Positions 26,770-38,259 of a stretch of 64,000 nt of DNA are shown piece after piece. The DNA lies in assembly GCA_019217005.1 (NCBI GenBank), contig JAHBNG010000078.1:3688-67687 (forward strand). Reading direction: 5' to 3'. Positions within the stretch are counted from its first letter, which is position 1, and every line of letters starts with the position of its first letter. A program made the translations under genes and the position numbers. This DNA is from Chloroflexi bacterium TSY (GTDB lineage: Bacteria; Chloroflexota; Anaerolineae; Caldilineales; Caldilineaceae). The notes under the pieces were generated by a model that was not told where the DNA came from, ran no database searches, and was given only the letters and a program-made list of their open reading frames with translations.

Positions 26770-27828
26770 ATGACTAAATCGATCAATCCCCCCACGGCGC
26801 CAACAATGCGTCCCTATGGGCGACAAATTTTGATTTGCAATCATGGAGATTGTGTGGATGCGGACGTGGCCGAACGCTTGCATCGTCGCCTCATGGAACA
26901 GTGCCGACAACATGGGATGACCAAACTGCGCAACCCCCACCGCACAAAATGCACGCTTGCCGACTGTTTGGGTGTCTGTCAGAAGGGGCCAATCATGGTT
27001 GTCTATCCGGATGGTGTTTGGTATCACAGTGTGGATGATGGCGTGCTCGACCGCATCTTCGAGGAACATATTGTGGGGGGACAGCAGGTTGAACAATATA
27101 TTTTCCACCGTCACTATCCGCAGGGCGAAGAACCAGACTACGCACCAACTCTGCGAGAAGAAGAACCGTTGGTCGATTTTCTGCAAGAGCCGGAACAAGA
27201 GGAGACAGGGCGAATGCCAGAAGTTGATATGACTGCTGAATCGGCTGCGCTGGATGAACCATCCGCAGATAAAGTGCGGGCGGCCGTACGGCGGGCCAAG
27301 AAGAAAAAGGGGTTGGTCATTGTGAATACCGGTGCTGGCAAAGGCAAAACAACTGCCGCCCTTGGCGTGATGACCCGTGCCTGGGGCCGTCGCATGAAGA
27401 TCGGTGTGATGCAATTTCTGAAGCACGAAAACGCCCGTTTTGGCGAAATTCGCGCGGCCGAACGCATGGGCGATATCGACTGGATCGCAACTGGCGATGG
27501 TTGGACTTGGACAAGCGACAATATGGACGAGACAGAAGCACGGGCGCGCCACGGTTGGCAGGTAGCCCAAGAACGCATTGTGCATAGTGGTTATGACCTG
27601 CTGGTGTTGGACGAGTTCACCTATCCGCTTCATTATGGCTGGTTGGACGTTAACGAAGTGCTCGCCTGGTTGGAAGAACATAAACCACCGATGCTGCATT
27701 TGATCATCACCGGACGCTATGCTTCCCAAGCCCTCATCGACTTTGCCGACTTAGTAACGGAGATGCGCGAGATTAAGCATCCATTTCGTGAGCAAGGAAT
27801 CAGAGCTCAGGTGGGGATTGAATATTGA
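26770..27828 (+). CDS. cobO: (2Fe-2S) ferredoxin - CobO-type corrinoid adenosyltransferase fusion
   Basis: 352 residues from ATG 26770; GTG 26752 would add six. Residues 10-115 are the ferredoxin domain ([41 protein letters not shown]). A charged linker leads to the CobO/BtuR domain from about residue 185 ([26 protein letters not shown]-loop, [25 protein letters not shown]). The fusion suggests that electrons for reducing Co(II) are delivered in cis. Fusion is seen; the electron role is inferred. Confidence 0.92.
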   Translation: MTKSINPPTAPTMRPYGRQILICNHGDCVDADVAERLHRRLMEQCRQHGMTKLRNPHRTKCTLADCLGVCQKGPIMVVYPDGVWYHSVDDGVLDRIFEEHIVGGQQVEQYIFHRHYPQGEEPDYAPTLREEEPLVDFLQEPEQEETGRMPEVDMTAESAALDEPSADKVRAAVRRAKKKKGLVIVNTGAGKGKTTAALGVMTRAWGRRMKIGVMQFLKHENARFGEIRAAERMGDIDWIATGDGWTWTSDNMDETEARARHGWQVAQERIVHSGYDLLVLDEFTYPLHYGWLDVNEVLAWLEEHKPPMLHLIITGRYASQALIDFADLVTEMREIKHPFREQGIRAQVGIEY

Positions 27829-27861
27829 TCCACAGATTGACAGGATAGACAGGATTTTTCA

Positions 27862-30800
27862 ATGAAATCTCCAACCCGAAACTATGTGATCCGTCCCGAC
27901 GGCAAACCAATCAATGTCCCCCGCCAGCGGGGCCAACTCTTTGTCTGTGAATATGGGTGATGCTGTGGGGATACCGATCGTGGATTCGCACCCGTCCCTC
28001 ACGACCTCTACTACGAGGAGTGGATGCGGCGCAAATTGCGCAACAAGGTGCATCTGAACCACGGCGGTTGCCTGGGGCCGTGTGCCCTAGCCAATGTTGC
28101 CCTGCTCATTTTTGATGGTCGCCCAATCTGGTTTCACTCGCTGAATGATGAACGGTTGATCGTGGCCATCTTTGACTATATTGATGCGATGCTAGCGGCC
28201 GATCGTTATCTACCGCCGCCAGCCGAAGTGGCCGCCCACGTATTCAACGGGTTTGCATGGGATGGCGCTGCAACAGAGCAGACGGAGCCAGAATCGGAGC
28301 CATCGATTCCGGTTGACCAAACCGATCATGCATTGGCAAGACTCAAATCGACCATCCTGCTGCTTACGCATGGTGATACCGATTTGTTAGTCCTATCCAA
28401 AGCCAAACAGACCCTCCCTGCGGAGTTTCCGGTCGTGCGGGGTATCAACTTAATGTCTCTACCAACGGAGGCGCACGTTCAGGAGTTGATTCGGACAGAA
28501 CTTGATGACGTGCAGGTGATTGTCTTGCGCTCTTGGGGTGGTCAACAGGGCTTTATCCACGGCTTTGACCAGATTGTGCAAGCTGCCTACCGGCGACAAA
28601 TCGACTTGATCTGTATTCCAGGCACAGATGGACTCGACCCAGAACTTGCCAGTCACAGCACAGTATCCATCCCTGTGAGCCATGACGTCTATGCTTATCT
28701 GCATTATGGTGGCGTTGAAAATATGGTCCAAATGCTGCAATTTTTGGCCGATCATCTGATGGCAGGAGGTTGGGGGTATGAGCAGCCGAGGGAGATGCCG
28801 CGGCATGGGGTGTATCGAGGAAGTTCAGAGTTATCCGTTCAGAGTTATCCGCTCAATACCGCAGATGTTCCTTCTTCAATCTCTTCTGTCCCGACCATTG
28901 GGGTTTTGTTTTATCGAAGTCATTTTCTGAGCGGGAATACGGAGTTTGTGGATGCATTGGTTGCCGCAATCGAAGAAGCCGGTGGACGTGCCTTGCCTGT
29001 CTACACTGCCTCGCTCAAGGAGTTACACGGCGACGACAAATCTAATCAGCATTCCGAGGCATTCCAGGATGATGCTATCCACCATCCACCATCCGCTATC
29101 CATCATCCCGCTGCGTTCGAATATTTCTACGATGACCAAAATCACCTCCTCGTGGACTGCGTCATTTCGACTATCTCTTTTGCGCTGGGCGGCATCAACA
29201 ATGAAGGCGTAACGTTGGCTGGTTGGAACGTGCAGGCCCTGGAGGTCTTGGGCGTTCCTGTGCTACAAGCAATCACCAGCGGCATGGAACAAGAAGCTTG
29301 GTCAATGAGTCAGCGCGGCTTGCGTCCGCTAGATGTGGCGATGAACGTCGCGTTGCCTGAATTTGATGGCCGGATTATCACTGTGCCTGTGAGTTTTAAG
29401 GGTCTTCAGCAGATACCCCCGGAAGCGGATGCAGACAATCTCTCGTCTGCTGAATCGATCAATGGCACAGCCTCTGCCCACAGAAGCCAGTACAGAGCAC
29501 AAGGTTCGGTATCCACCGTAACGACGTACGTGCCTGTCAATGATCGAGTCAAAGCAGTGGCGCAGCAGGCCTTGCGTCACGCCAAACTGCGGCGCAAACA
29601 GAATAGTGAGAAGCGGATTGCGTTTGTTTTGACCAACTCTCCAGGCAAAGCCGACCGAATCGGCAATGCAGTTGGATTAGATACACCAGCCTCGCTCATG
29701 CATTTATTGGCCCAGATGAAGGAACAGGGCTATGTGATCGACGATCTTCCTGCCGATGGCGACGCTTTGCTACACGAACTCATCGACCGCTGTTCCTACG
29801 ATGAGACGTTTTTAACCGAGACGCAATTGGCGCGTGCGGCGGGACGAGTTCCTGTAACGCAATATAATGAGTGGTTTGCCGCTCTTCCTGCGAGCCAGCA
29901 ATCTCAAATCAGCGAGCGTTGGTTGGACCCCCCTGGTGAAGCCTATGTCCATCTGGATCCGCAGGGACATAATCAGCATATTGCGTTGGCGGGACTCGAT
30001 TTGGGCAATGTTTTTGTGGCGCTCCAGCCCCCGCGAGGCTACGGCATGGACCCCGATGCGATCTATCACACGCCTGATCTACCGCCGCCTCATTCATATT
30101 ATGCCCTCTACAAGTGGCTTGTAATGGAGCAAGCTGCGGGCGGCTGGGGTGCCGATGCGATTGTGCATATGGGCAAGCATGGCACGCTAGAGTGGTTGCC
30201 GGGTAAGGGTGTTGGGTTGAGTGGCGATTGTTTTCCCGATTCCTTCTTGGCTGACCTACCACTGATCTACCCCTTCATCATCAACAATCCCGGTGAAGGT
30301 GCTCAAGCCAAACGCCGTGCCCATGCGGTGATCATCGACCATATGATCCCACCCATGACCAGCGCTGATGTTTATGGCGAGCTGGCTCTGTTAACGCAAC
30401 TGGTCGATGAATATTATCAAGTGGAGCAGATGGATCCAGCCAAGCTTCCCCTTATACAGAAGCAGATTTGGGAGTTGATGCAGCAGACAAACCTGGACAA
30501 AGATATCGCAGAGATGATGCGCACCATTGATCATGGTGACCACACCCACGAGTGGGATGGCTCTTACACAGACGACGGTACCCCTCTGCCGTTGGCGGAG
30601 ATGAGCGGGATTGATTTTGCCCACTTGTTGGAAGACATTGATGGCTATCTCTGCGAACTGGGAAGTCTGCAAATCCGCGATGGGTTACACATTTTGGGGC
30701 AGATTCCAGAAGGCGATCAGCTCTGCCATCTACTGCGGGCGCTTACCCGCATCCCAAACGGTGATGTACCAAGCCTGCGTGCGAGCGTCGCCGCGTGGCT

Positions 30801-32547
30801 GGGGCATGATCTGGATGTGCTGTTGGAGAACCGGGGACAGAGAGTGGATGGTCGCTGGTGGTTGGTGGCGAGTCGGGAGATTGACCGTACGTGCGTGACA
30901 AATGCTGACGTGATTGAGTTGATCGACGGCTTATGCTTGCGTCTTTTTCAGAAATTGGATGTCTATGAATTCAATGCCGACCAGATTGAATCTACGATAT
31001 CCGAGATTTTGCCAGATCTACATGGTTGTGTAAGCGCCAAGTTGCAAATAGTGCAAAATGCAGAGTCAGGCGGGCACGAGGACGGGCGGGGCAATCACAT
31101 GGGATCACTTGAAAACTATGTGCCGCCCGACCTCATGCCCCTACGGACGGTACATCAACAGTCGCAATCCAAAATCGTAAATTGCCTCAATTTCGTTTGT
31201 AACACCCTCGTTCCTCTCATCCGCCAGAATGATGCGGAGATCGACAATCTGCTGGCTGCGCTCAACGGATGTTACGTCCCGGCCGGACCAGCAGGGGCAC
31301 CGACGCGAGGGATGGCTCATATTTTGCCCACGGGACGCAACTTCTACGCCGTGGATCCGCGGGCCATTCCCAGTCAAGCTGCGTGGCGGGTGGGCAGTCA
31401 ACTGGCCGATGAATTGCTCAACCGCTACCTGGAAGAAGAGGGTTCATATCCCGAAAGCGTTGGATTGAGCATCTGGGGAACGAGCGCCATGCGCACCCAC
31501 GGCGATGACATCGCCCAGTGCTTTGCTCTGTTGGGGGTACGTCCTCTCTGGCAAGCTGAAAGTCGGCGCATTCAGAACATCGAAATGATTCCACTTGATC
31601 AACTGGGGCGTCCCCGAATCGACGTCCTGATGCGCATCAGCGGGTTCTTCCGCGATGCATTTCCCCACCTGATCGATCTGTTGGATCAAGCCGTGCAGAC
31701 CGTGGCCAATTTAGACGAACCACTCGAAAAAAACTTTGTACGCAAACGCTATCTGGAACAGTTGGCGCAACAGATGGCTGCTGGCCAGACCGATGAAGAC
31801 GCTGCCCGACGTGCAGCCTTTCGTATCTTCGGTTCGAAGCCCGGTTCATATGGTGCGGGTATTCTTCCACTGATTCATGAACAAAATTGGCAAGATGAGA
31901 CCAACTTTGCGCTAGCTTACGTGAACTGGGGTGGCTATGCCTATGGTGAACAGGTCTATGGAGAAGACGCACGGGACGAATTTAAGGGCGCATTGAGTGG
32001 CGTGCAAGTCGCAGTCAAGAATCAGGACAACCGCGAACACGATATCTTCGACAGCGACGATTATTTACAGTATCACGGTGGCATGATCGCCACGATTCGC
32101 GCCCTGAATGGTCGCAACCCCAAAAGCTACTTTGGCGACAACAGCGATCCCGAACGAGCTGAAGTTCGGACGCTACAACAGGAAGCATTTCGCGTCTTCC
32201 GTTCGCGCGTCGTCAATCCCAAGTGGATCGAGAGCATCCAACGCCACGGATACAAAGGAGCATTGGAGCTGTCCGCCACGGTCGAATATCTCTTTGGCTA
32301 TGACGCCACGGCTCAGGTGGTCGATGATTGGATGTATGAACAGACTGCACAATCCTATGCGTTGGACCCCGCCATGCAAGAGTTTTTCCAGCAGAGTAGC
32401 TCGTGGGCGCTGCAGAGCATCAGCGAACGACTCTTGGAGGCAGCCCAACGTGGGATGTGGGCCGAGCCAAATGCCGAAACATTGGCACAGCTAAAAGCGA
32501 TCTATTTGGAGATGGATGGCGCGTTGGAGGAACGCGGGGAAGCTTGA
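27862..32547 (+). CDS. cobN: cobaltochelatase CobN with N-terminal ferredoxin domain and in-frame TGA
   Basis: 1561 codons if read from ATG 27862 (AGGA seven bases upstream) through TGA 27958-27960. Codon 33 (TGA) lies in the cysteine cluster of the ferredoxin domain, FVCEYG-TGA-CCGDTDRGF, with the second pair in GGCLGPC. The frame is otherwise intact on both sides. From about residue 140 it is a complete CobN large subunit (VLRSWGGQQGF, VIHMGKHGTLEWLPGK-type segment seen as MGKHGTLEWLPGKGVG, PGSYGAGI, YFGDNSDPERAEV). CobN inserts cobalt with ATPase partners, here probably ChlI/ChlD at 42.2-44.3 kb. If TGA stops translation, ATG 28024 would start a protein lacking the first cysteine pair. Confidence 0.88.
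27975..27988 (+). promoter_or_regulatory. weak SECIS-like hairpin after the cobN TGA
   Basis: CGATC (27975-27979), GTG loop, GATTCG (27983-27988) form five pairs with one bulged T; the loop starts 19 bases after the TGA and begins with G. Much weaker than the GST hairpin. Confidence 0.3.
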
Positions 32548-32599
32548 GGAGCCGAAGAAGGGTGCATTTCACTTTAAATCTTGGCTTAGGAACGAAAAT

Positions 32600-32662
32600 T
32601 CAATAAGTTGCACATAGATTCTTCGTTTCACTCGAGAATGACATGCACAACTTATTGAATTT
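32600..32662. repeat. palindrome between cobN and the SIR2 gene
   Basis: ATTCAATAAGTTG and CAACTTATTGAAT form a perfect 13-bp inverted repeat with about 37 bases between. Probably a small interspersed element or transcript end. The remaining 190-base gap shows no gene. Confidence 0.55.
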
Positions 32663-32740
32663 ATTTAATTCTCATTCCTTATTGAAAGGAGCCTAAAATT
32701 CTGCTAGAATGACGGTTCAATCAGCAGAGGAATTCTCTAA

Positions 32741-33763
32741 ATGGAAGTAGAGCTGGACTTCTTAAACGACTTAAATCCCCAACCCGAGGCAGAAACCACC
32801 ATCGAGGCCATTATCCGTCTGATCGATGAAGACAAAGTGGTGCCGATTGTGAGCAACGCTTTGGTCAACGATCTGTTGATTGGCAGCCACAGCGGATTGA
32901 TCGGTGCCTGGGCCAGAAATATCAGCTACCCGCTGATTGATGAAGGGCACACGATGGCCCGCATGACCCAATTTGCGGCCATCAGTCAAGCGGGTGATGG
33001 ATCTGCCAACGTCACGCGCATCAAATACCGTTACATCGAATTTATGAAGCAGGTCTTGCAGGCCAAAGCCAATCGCGATGAGGCCATCACCCAGGGTGAA
33101 CGGGATGAGGTGGAGGAAGAGGCACCCCGCCTGAGCGTCTCTGACATTGCCAATCGCTTCAACTACCCCAGCCGGAATTCAGCCGACCAAAACCCGCTCC
33201 TGGTTCTGACCGGTTTGCCCCTCTCCATCTTTGTGACCACCAGCTTCCATGAATGCTTGGAAGAGGCGCTCCGCACTCATCAGAAAGTGGTCCGCACGGA
33301 AGTCTTTCCGTGGCAGGAGGGGTTGGCCATTCCGTCGGTCTTCGCAGAGGAGCCAGATTATGTGCCGTCACCCCAAGAGCCGCTGGTCTATCACCTGCAC
33401 GGGCTGGATCGCCACGCCGAATCGCTGGTGCTGACGGAAGATGATCATCTGGACTTTCTCACCAACATGTTCCGGGCTGGTCGCAATGTTGAACTCAAGG
33501 TACGCGAAGCGCTGACCACCTCTTCGCTTCTGCTGCTGGGTTACCATCCCCAAGAGTGGGACTTCCGCACCGTCTTCCGCGGCATCATCAAGCCCCGGCC
33601 CGCAAGTATCCTCAAGGACAACGTCTACATCCAAGTTGAGCAGGGCGACCAACATCAGGCCGACTACCTGGAGAAGTATATGCGCGATGCCTACTTTGAG
33701 GTTGAATGGCAGCAGCCGGCGGACTTTATTACGACCCTCTATCAGGGGTGGGCAAGTCGATGA
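32741..33763 (+). CDS. SIR2-like domain protein
   Basis: 340 residues. SIR2_2-type fold of the kind used as NAD-consuming effectors: LTGLPLSIFVTTSFHECLEEAL (read as LPLSIFVTTSFHE), YHLHGLDRHAESLVLTEDD, and LLLLGYHPQEWDFRTVFRGI. No signal peptide. Its stop overlaps the start of the next gene (ATGA at 33760-33763), so both products are made together. The pairing with an nSTAND-WD40 protein suggests a sensor-effector conflict system. Catalytic residues were not verified by alignment. Confidence 0.75.
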   Translation: MEVELDFLNDLNPQPEAETTIEAIIRLIDEDKVVPIVSNALVNDLLIGSHSGLIGAWARNISYPLIDEGHTMARMTQFAAISQAGDGSANVTRIKYRYIEFMKQVLQAKANRDEAITQGERDEVEEEAPRLSVSDIANRFNYPSRNSADQNPLLVLTGLPLSIFVTTSFHECLEEALRTHQKVVRTEVFPWQEGLAIPSVFAEEPDYVPSPQEPLVYHLHGLDRHAESLVLTEDDHLDFLTNMFRAGRNVELKVREALTTSSLLLLGYHPQEWDFRTVFRGIIKPRPASILKDNVYIQVEQGDQHQADYLEKYMRDAYFEVEWQQPADFITTLYQGWASR

Positions 33764-36700
33764 GCGAGCCAACTCTAGCTTCTAATCCACCGGCCACCAA
33801 TCCCTATGTGGGACCAGTTACGTTTGAATATGCGGACCGAGAACGCTACTTTGGCCGAGAACGGGAAGCGCGAGAGCTGCTTTCGTTGGTAACGGCGGAA
33901 CGGCTGGTGCTCTTCTATGCCCAGTCTGGGGCCGGCAAAAGCTCGCTGCTCAACACCCGATTGGTGCCTGGGCTGCGCGAACAGTCTCGCTATTTGGTGT
34001 TGCCCATTGGCCGCATCGGTGGCGAACTGCCTGTTAGGGTCACCGATGTCGAGAACATCTATGCCTTCAACCTGATGCTCAGTCTGGATCGCCACAGCCA
34101 GGCCCAACAGGTTCAACCGGAGCAGGCCGATGTTGCGCAATCGGCTGATCCGAAACGCTTTGCGCAGTTGTCGCTTCCCTATTTTCTGGACGGATTGCGC
34201 ACGGCAGATGGCATCCATTACGAGTATGATGAGGGCGTCGCGCAACGGGCCGCGGTTCGACGACACGAAAGTGCGTCGTCCACATCCAGCCGCAATCAAC
34301 CAACCCACGTCCTGATCATCGACCAGTTCGAGGAGATGATCACCACTCACCCCCAGCGCTGGCGCGAGCGGGCGATCTTCTTTCAGCAGTTGGCCGACGC
34401 CATGACTGCCGACCCGTTGCTCTGGGTTGTTCTGACCCTGCGTGAGGATTTTGTGGCCGCGCTGGATCCCTTTGCCGGATTGGTGCCCGGACACTTGACA
34501 ACCCGCTTCTACATGGAGCGCATGGGCATCGCCGCCGCGCTGCAAGCGGTCAAATTGCCCGCCGAACGCCACAACCGCCCCTTTACCGACGAAGCCGCCC
34601 AGACCCTGGTCGACAACCTTTGCCAGGTCAAAGTCGCGGGCCAGCAAAAGACATTCCCCGGCCAGTACGTTGAGCCAGTGCAGTTGCAGGTGGTCTGCTA
34701 CCAACTGTGGGAGAATCTTGAAGATGACAAAGTGAAGGGGAGACAAGGTGACAAGGTGGTGTCTCATGCCGAGTCATCCCCTCATCCTTCTGCAGGCTCT
34801 AGACAGGACCCTATCACCTCTTCACCCCGTCAAAACAACATAACACTGGACGATTTGCGCCGTTCGGGCGATGTAGACACGGCCTTGGCTGACTTTTACG
34901 AGCGTGCAATTGCGATTGATCTTGCAAGCGTCAACGATGCAGAAAACGTTGATGTGTCGGAGCGCATGTTGCGTCAGTGGTTCGATGACGAACTGATCAC
35001 CGATGCCAATACGCGGGGAACGGTCTTTCGGGCTGCGGATGAGACGGTAGGAATGCCCAACTGGATCGTTGACGCCTTGCAGCGCCAGTTTCTGCTGCGC
35101 ACCGAGTTGCGGGCGGGCGGTATCTGGGTCGAGCTGGTCCACGATCGCTTTGTGGAGCCGATCCAGCGTGCCAATCGTGCTTGGCACGACCGCTATGTCA
35201 ATCCGTTGACCCAGGCTCACCAGCGTTGGCTAGACGGTGGCCAGCGCGATGAACTGATGATGAGTGCACTCGATCTGGCCGAAGCCCAGAGTTTCGCCGA
35301 CCAGAACCCGCTGGAGGTGACGGCTGAAGAGATCCAATTCTTGCAGCGCAGCCGGGAGCATGTTGCCGAAGAGGAACGGCTGACGCGCGAGCGAGAAGCG
35401 GCCCGGCAGCAGCAGTTGGATCATGAGCGGCAATTGGTAGCTCTGGAGCGAAGGCGAGCCGAAGAGAGCGAGGCCAACGAACGCCGGCTGAGATGGTTTG
35501 TGGCAGGACTTGGGTTGGCCCTTCTCGTTGCGGCAATTGTGACCTGGATTGCCATCGTCCAAAGCAACATTGCAACGGCCCGCGCGCTCGTGACGCAGGC
35601 ACGCAATCGGTCAGATCTGCGCCTAGCCACGCTGCTGGCCCTGGAAGCAGAATCGATTGCGCCTGCAGCACCAGAAGCCAGCTTATTCTTGACTCACGAT
35701 TTGCTCGAACGCAACAGGCTCCTCTATGTCAATACCCTCACAGAATATACAGGCCATTCGGATTGGGTCTTGAGTGTGGTGTGGAGTCCGGATGGCAGGA
35801 GCTTGGCCTCTGGCTCAGATGACAACACCATCAAGCTGTGGGATGTAGAGAGTGGGGAGACTCTCCAGACCCTGACAGGCCATTCGTCTAGTGTCAGGAG
35901 CGTGGCCTGGAGTCCGGATGGCAGGAGCTTAGCCTCTGGCTCAGATGACAGCAGCATCAAGGTGTGGGATGTGGAGAATGGGAAGACTCTTCAGACCCTG
36001 ACAGGTCATTCGGGTTGGGTCAGGAGCGTGGTGTGGAGTCCGGATGGTAGGAGCTTGGCCTCTGGCTCAGATGACAGCAGCATCAAGGTGTGGGATGTGG
36101 AGAGAGGGGAGACTCTCCAGACCCTGACAGGCCATTCGTCTAGTGTCAGGAGCGTGGCCTGGAGTCCGGATGGCAGGAGCTTGGCCTCTGGCTCATCTGA
36201 CAACACCATCAAGGTGTGGGATGTAGAGAGCGGCGAGACTCTCTAGACCCTGACAGGCCATGTGTCTGGTGTCAGGAGCGTGGCGTGGAGTCCAGATGGC
36301 AGGAGCTTGGCCTCTGGCTCATTTGACAACACCATCAAGGTGTGGGATACGGAGGATTGGAAGGCTCTCCAGACCCTGACAGGCCATGAGTCTTGGGTCA
36401 ATAGCGTAACGTGGAGTCCAGGTGGCAGGAGCTTGGCCTCTGGCTCATCTGACAACACCATCAAGCTGTGGGATGTGGAGAGTGGGGAGAGCGGGGAGAC
36501 TCTTCAAACCCTGACAGGCCATGAGTCTTGGGTCAATAGCGTAACGTGGAGTCCAGATGGCAGGAGCTTAGCCTCTAGCTCAGAGGACCGCAGCATCAAG
36601 GTGTGGGATGTGGAGAGTGGGGAGACTCTTCAGACCCTGACAGGCCATGTGTCTGGTGTCAATAGCGTGGCATGGAGTCGGGATGGCAGGAGCGTGGCCT

Positions 36701-38031
36701 CTGGCTCAGATGACAACACCATCAAGATATGGGATGTAGAGAGTGGGGAGACTCTCCAGACCCTGACAGGCCATGAGTCTTGGGTCAATAGCGTAACGTG
36801 GAGTCCAGATGGCAGGAGCGTGGCCTCTGGCTCAGATGACAACACCATCAAGATATGGGATGTAGAGAGTGGGGAGACGCTCCAGACCCTGACAGGCCAT
36901 TCGGATTGGGTCAGGAGCGTGGCGTGGAGTCCAGATGGCAGGAGCTTGGCCTCTGGCTCATTTGACAGCAGCATCAAGATGTGGGATGTGGAGAGTGGAG
37001 AGACTCTCCAGACCCTGACAGGCCATTCATCTAGTGTCAATAGCGTGGCGTGGAGTCCGGATGGCAGGAGCTTAGCCTCTGGCTCAGATGACAGCAGCAT
37101 CAAGCTGTGGGATGTGGAGAGTGGGGAGACTCTTCAGACCCTGACAGGCCATTCGTCTAGTGTCAATAGCGTGGCATGGAGTCGGGATGGCAGGAGCGTG
37201 GCCTCTGGCTCATCTGACAACACCGCCAAAGTGTGGGATGTGGAGAGTGGGGAGACTCTTCAGACCCTGACAGGCCATTCGTATCGTGTTCGGAGCGTGG
37301 CGTGGAGTCCGGATGGGAGAACCTTGGCCTCTGGCTCATCTGGCCACACCATCAAGGTGTGGCCGGATCTGCTCGTTCGCGGTCTTTGTATTTTTGTCAC
37401 TGGGAACCTGAGTGCTAGCGAGTGGACAGTTTATCGAGGTTGGGCAATTTATCGACGAACTTGTCCAGATCGTCCGACGCCGTCGATCCCTAGTGGTTGG
37501 GAAGCGCTCAGTCAAGGGAGTCTGAACTATCTAATGCTCTCGTGGTCAGGGAGACTCGTGGTGGCTGGCACGAGTCTGATTGTGCTCCTACTGGTTGGTG
37601 TGTTGCTCTGGTGGCTCTATGGCTGGTTGGGGATTAGACCAAGAGGCCGGTTCTTCATTTTGGGCGTAATGGGGTTGACGTTGAGCGGGCCAATCTATCG
37701 TCTGGCCATTGTCAATGAACCGTTCGCGCTGCTGGGCAACGTTTTTTCGCAACCCGATTGGCAGATCTATGGTTGGAGCATTGTCATTGGACTTGTTCTC
37801 AGCCCATTACTATGGGACATCTATGAAATGCTGCGATCCAAATGGCGGGCCATTTTTGCAGTACTCATCGTGGTGATCTTGGTGGTCTCACTCTACTTTT
37901 CTGGCGTTTCATTTGATTTTGTGTTCTATGGTTTGGTTGTATTTGGTAGCTTGGTTCTGGCTCTGTTCTTGTGGGGCGTGGGGCGACTCTTGCGCTGGAG
38001 TTTTCGTCGGGTGTTTCGGCGTGGAGCGTAG
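33760..38031 (+). pseudogene. nSTAND ATPase - WD40 protein with one internal stop
   Basis: 1424 codons, start overlapping the SIR2 stop. Residues 25-400: nSTAND domain with YFGREREARELL, FYAQSGAGKSSLL Walker A and VLIIDQFEEM Walker B. Around 590: coiled-coil/basic stretch and one membrane helix (FVAGLGLALLVAAIVTWIAI). Then 13 WD40 repeats of 42 residues, and four to five hydrophobic segments at the C-terminus. The lesion is TAG at 36244-36246, where all other repeats have CAG; it follows repeat 4. Translation as written gives an 828-residue protein with only four repeats. A point mutation, a strain variant or readthrough are all possible. Confidence 0.85.
35748..37365 (+). repeat. array of 13 near-identical 126-bp WD40 repeats
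   Basis: Each unit encodes TLTGH..SV.WSPDGRSLASGS followed by D..IK.WDVESGETLQ. Differences are concentrated in a few positions after GH and in the DNTIK/DSSIK segment. Repeat 6 carries a 9-base duplication (ESGESGE). Such DNA identity indicates recent duplication or gene conversion. Confidence 0.92.
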
Positions 38032-38063
38032 ATCTTGTTGGAATAGATTATGCGGTTGATGGA

Positions 38064-38142
38064 TGGCACGGGGTGTAGACCTTCCCGGAAGCGGTCACTC
38101 ATCCCATGGATGGCGGGACTATTTTTGACCGCTTCCGGGAAG
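38064..38142. repeat. REP palindrome upstream of the RAYT gene
   Basis: CTTCCCGGAAGCGGTCA (38081-38097) and TGACCGCTTCCGGGAAG (38126-38142) are a perfect 17-bp inverted repeat, preceded by GGCACGGGGTGTAGAC. A second unit of the same family starts at 40312. REP units beside a RAYT gene are the expected arrangement. Confidence 0.85.
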
Positions 38143-38259
38143 GGCGGGTCGTCGCTGACCGCTATCCATGGCGTAGGTGCGTGTCGGCGCAGGACTACTC
38201 GCTGCTAAGGGAACGAATATCATGCCAAAACGAAACATCAAGTACACACCAGGTTGCTA

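Noticed and set aside
28024..32547. cobN starting at ATG 28024
   Set aside because: The upstream in-frame sequence encodes the conserved first half of the ferredoxin domain; the shorter start would delete cluster ligands.
35724..37103. Long reverse-strand open frames opposite the WD40 repeats
   Set aside because: They repeat with the 126-base period and are shadows of the WD40 array.
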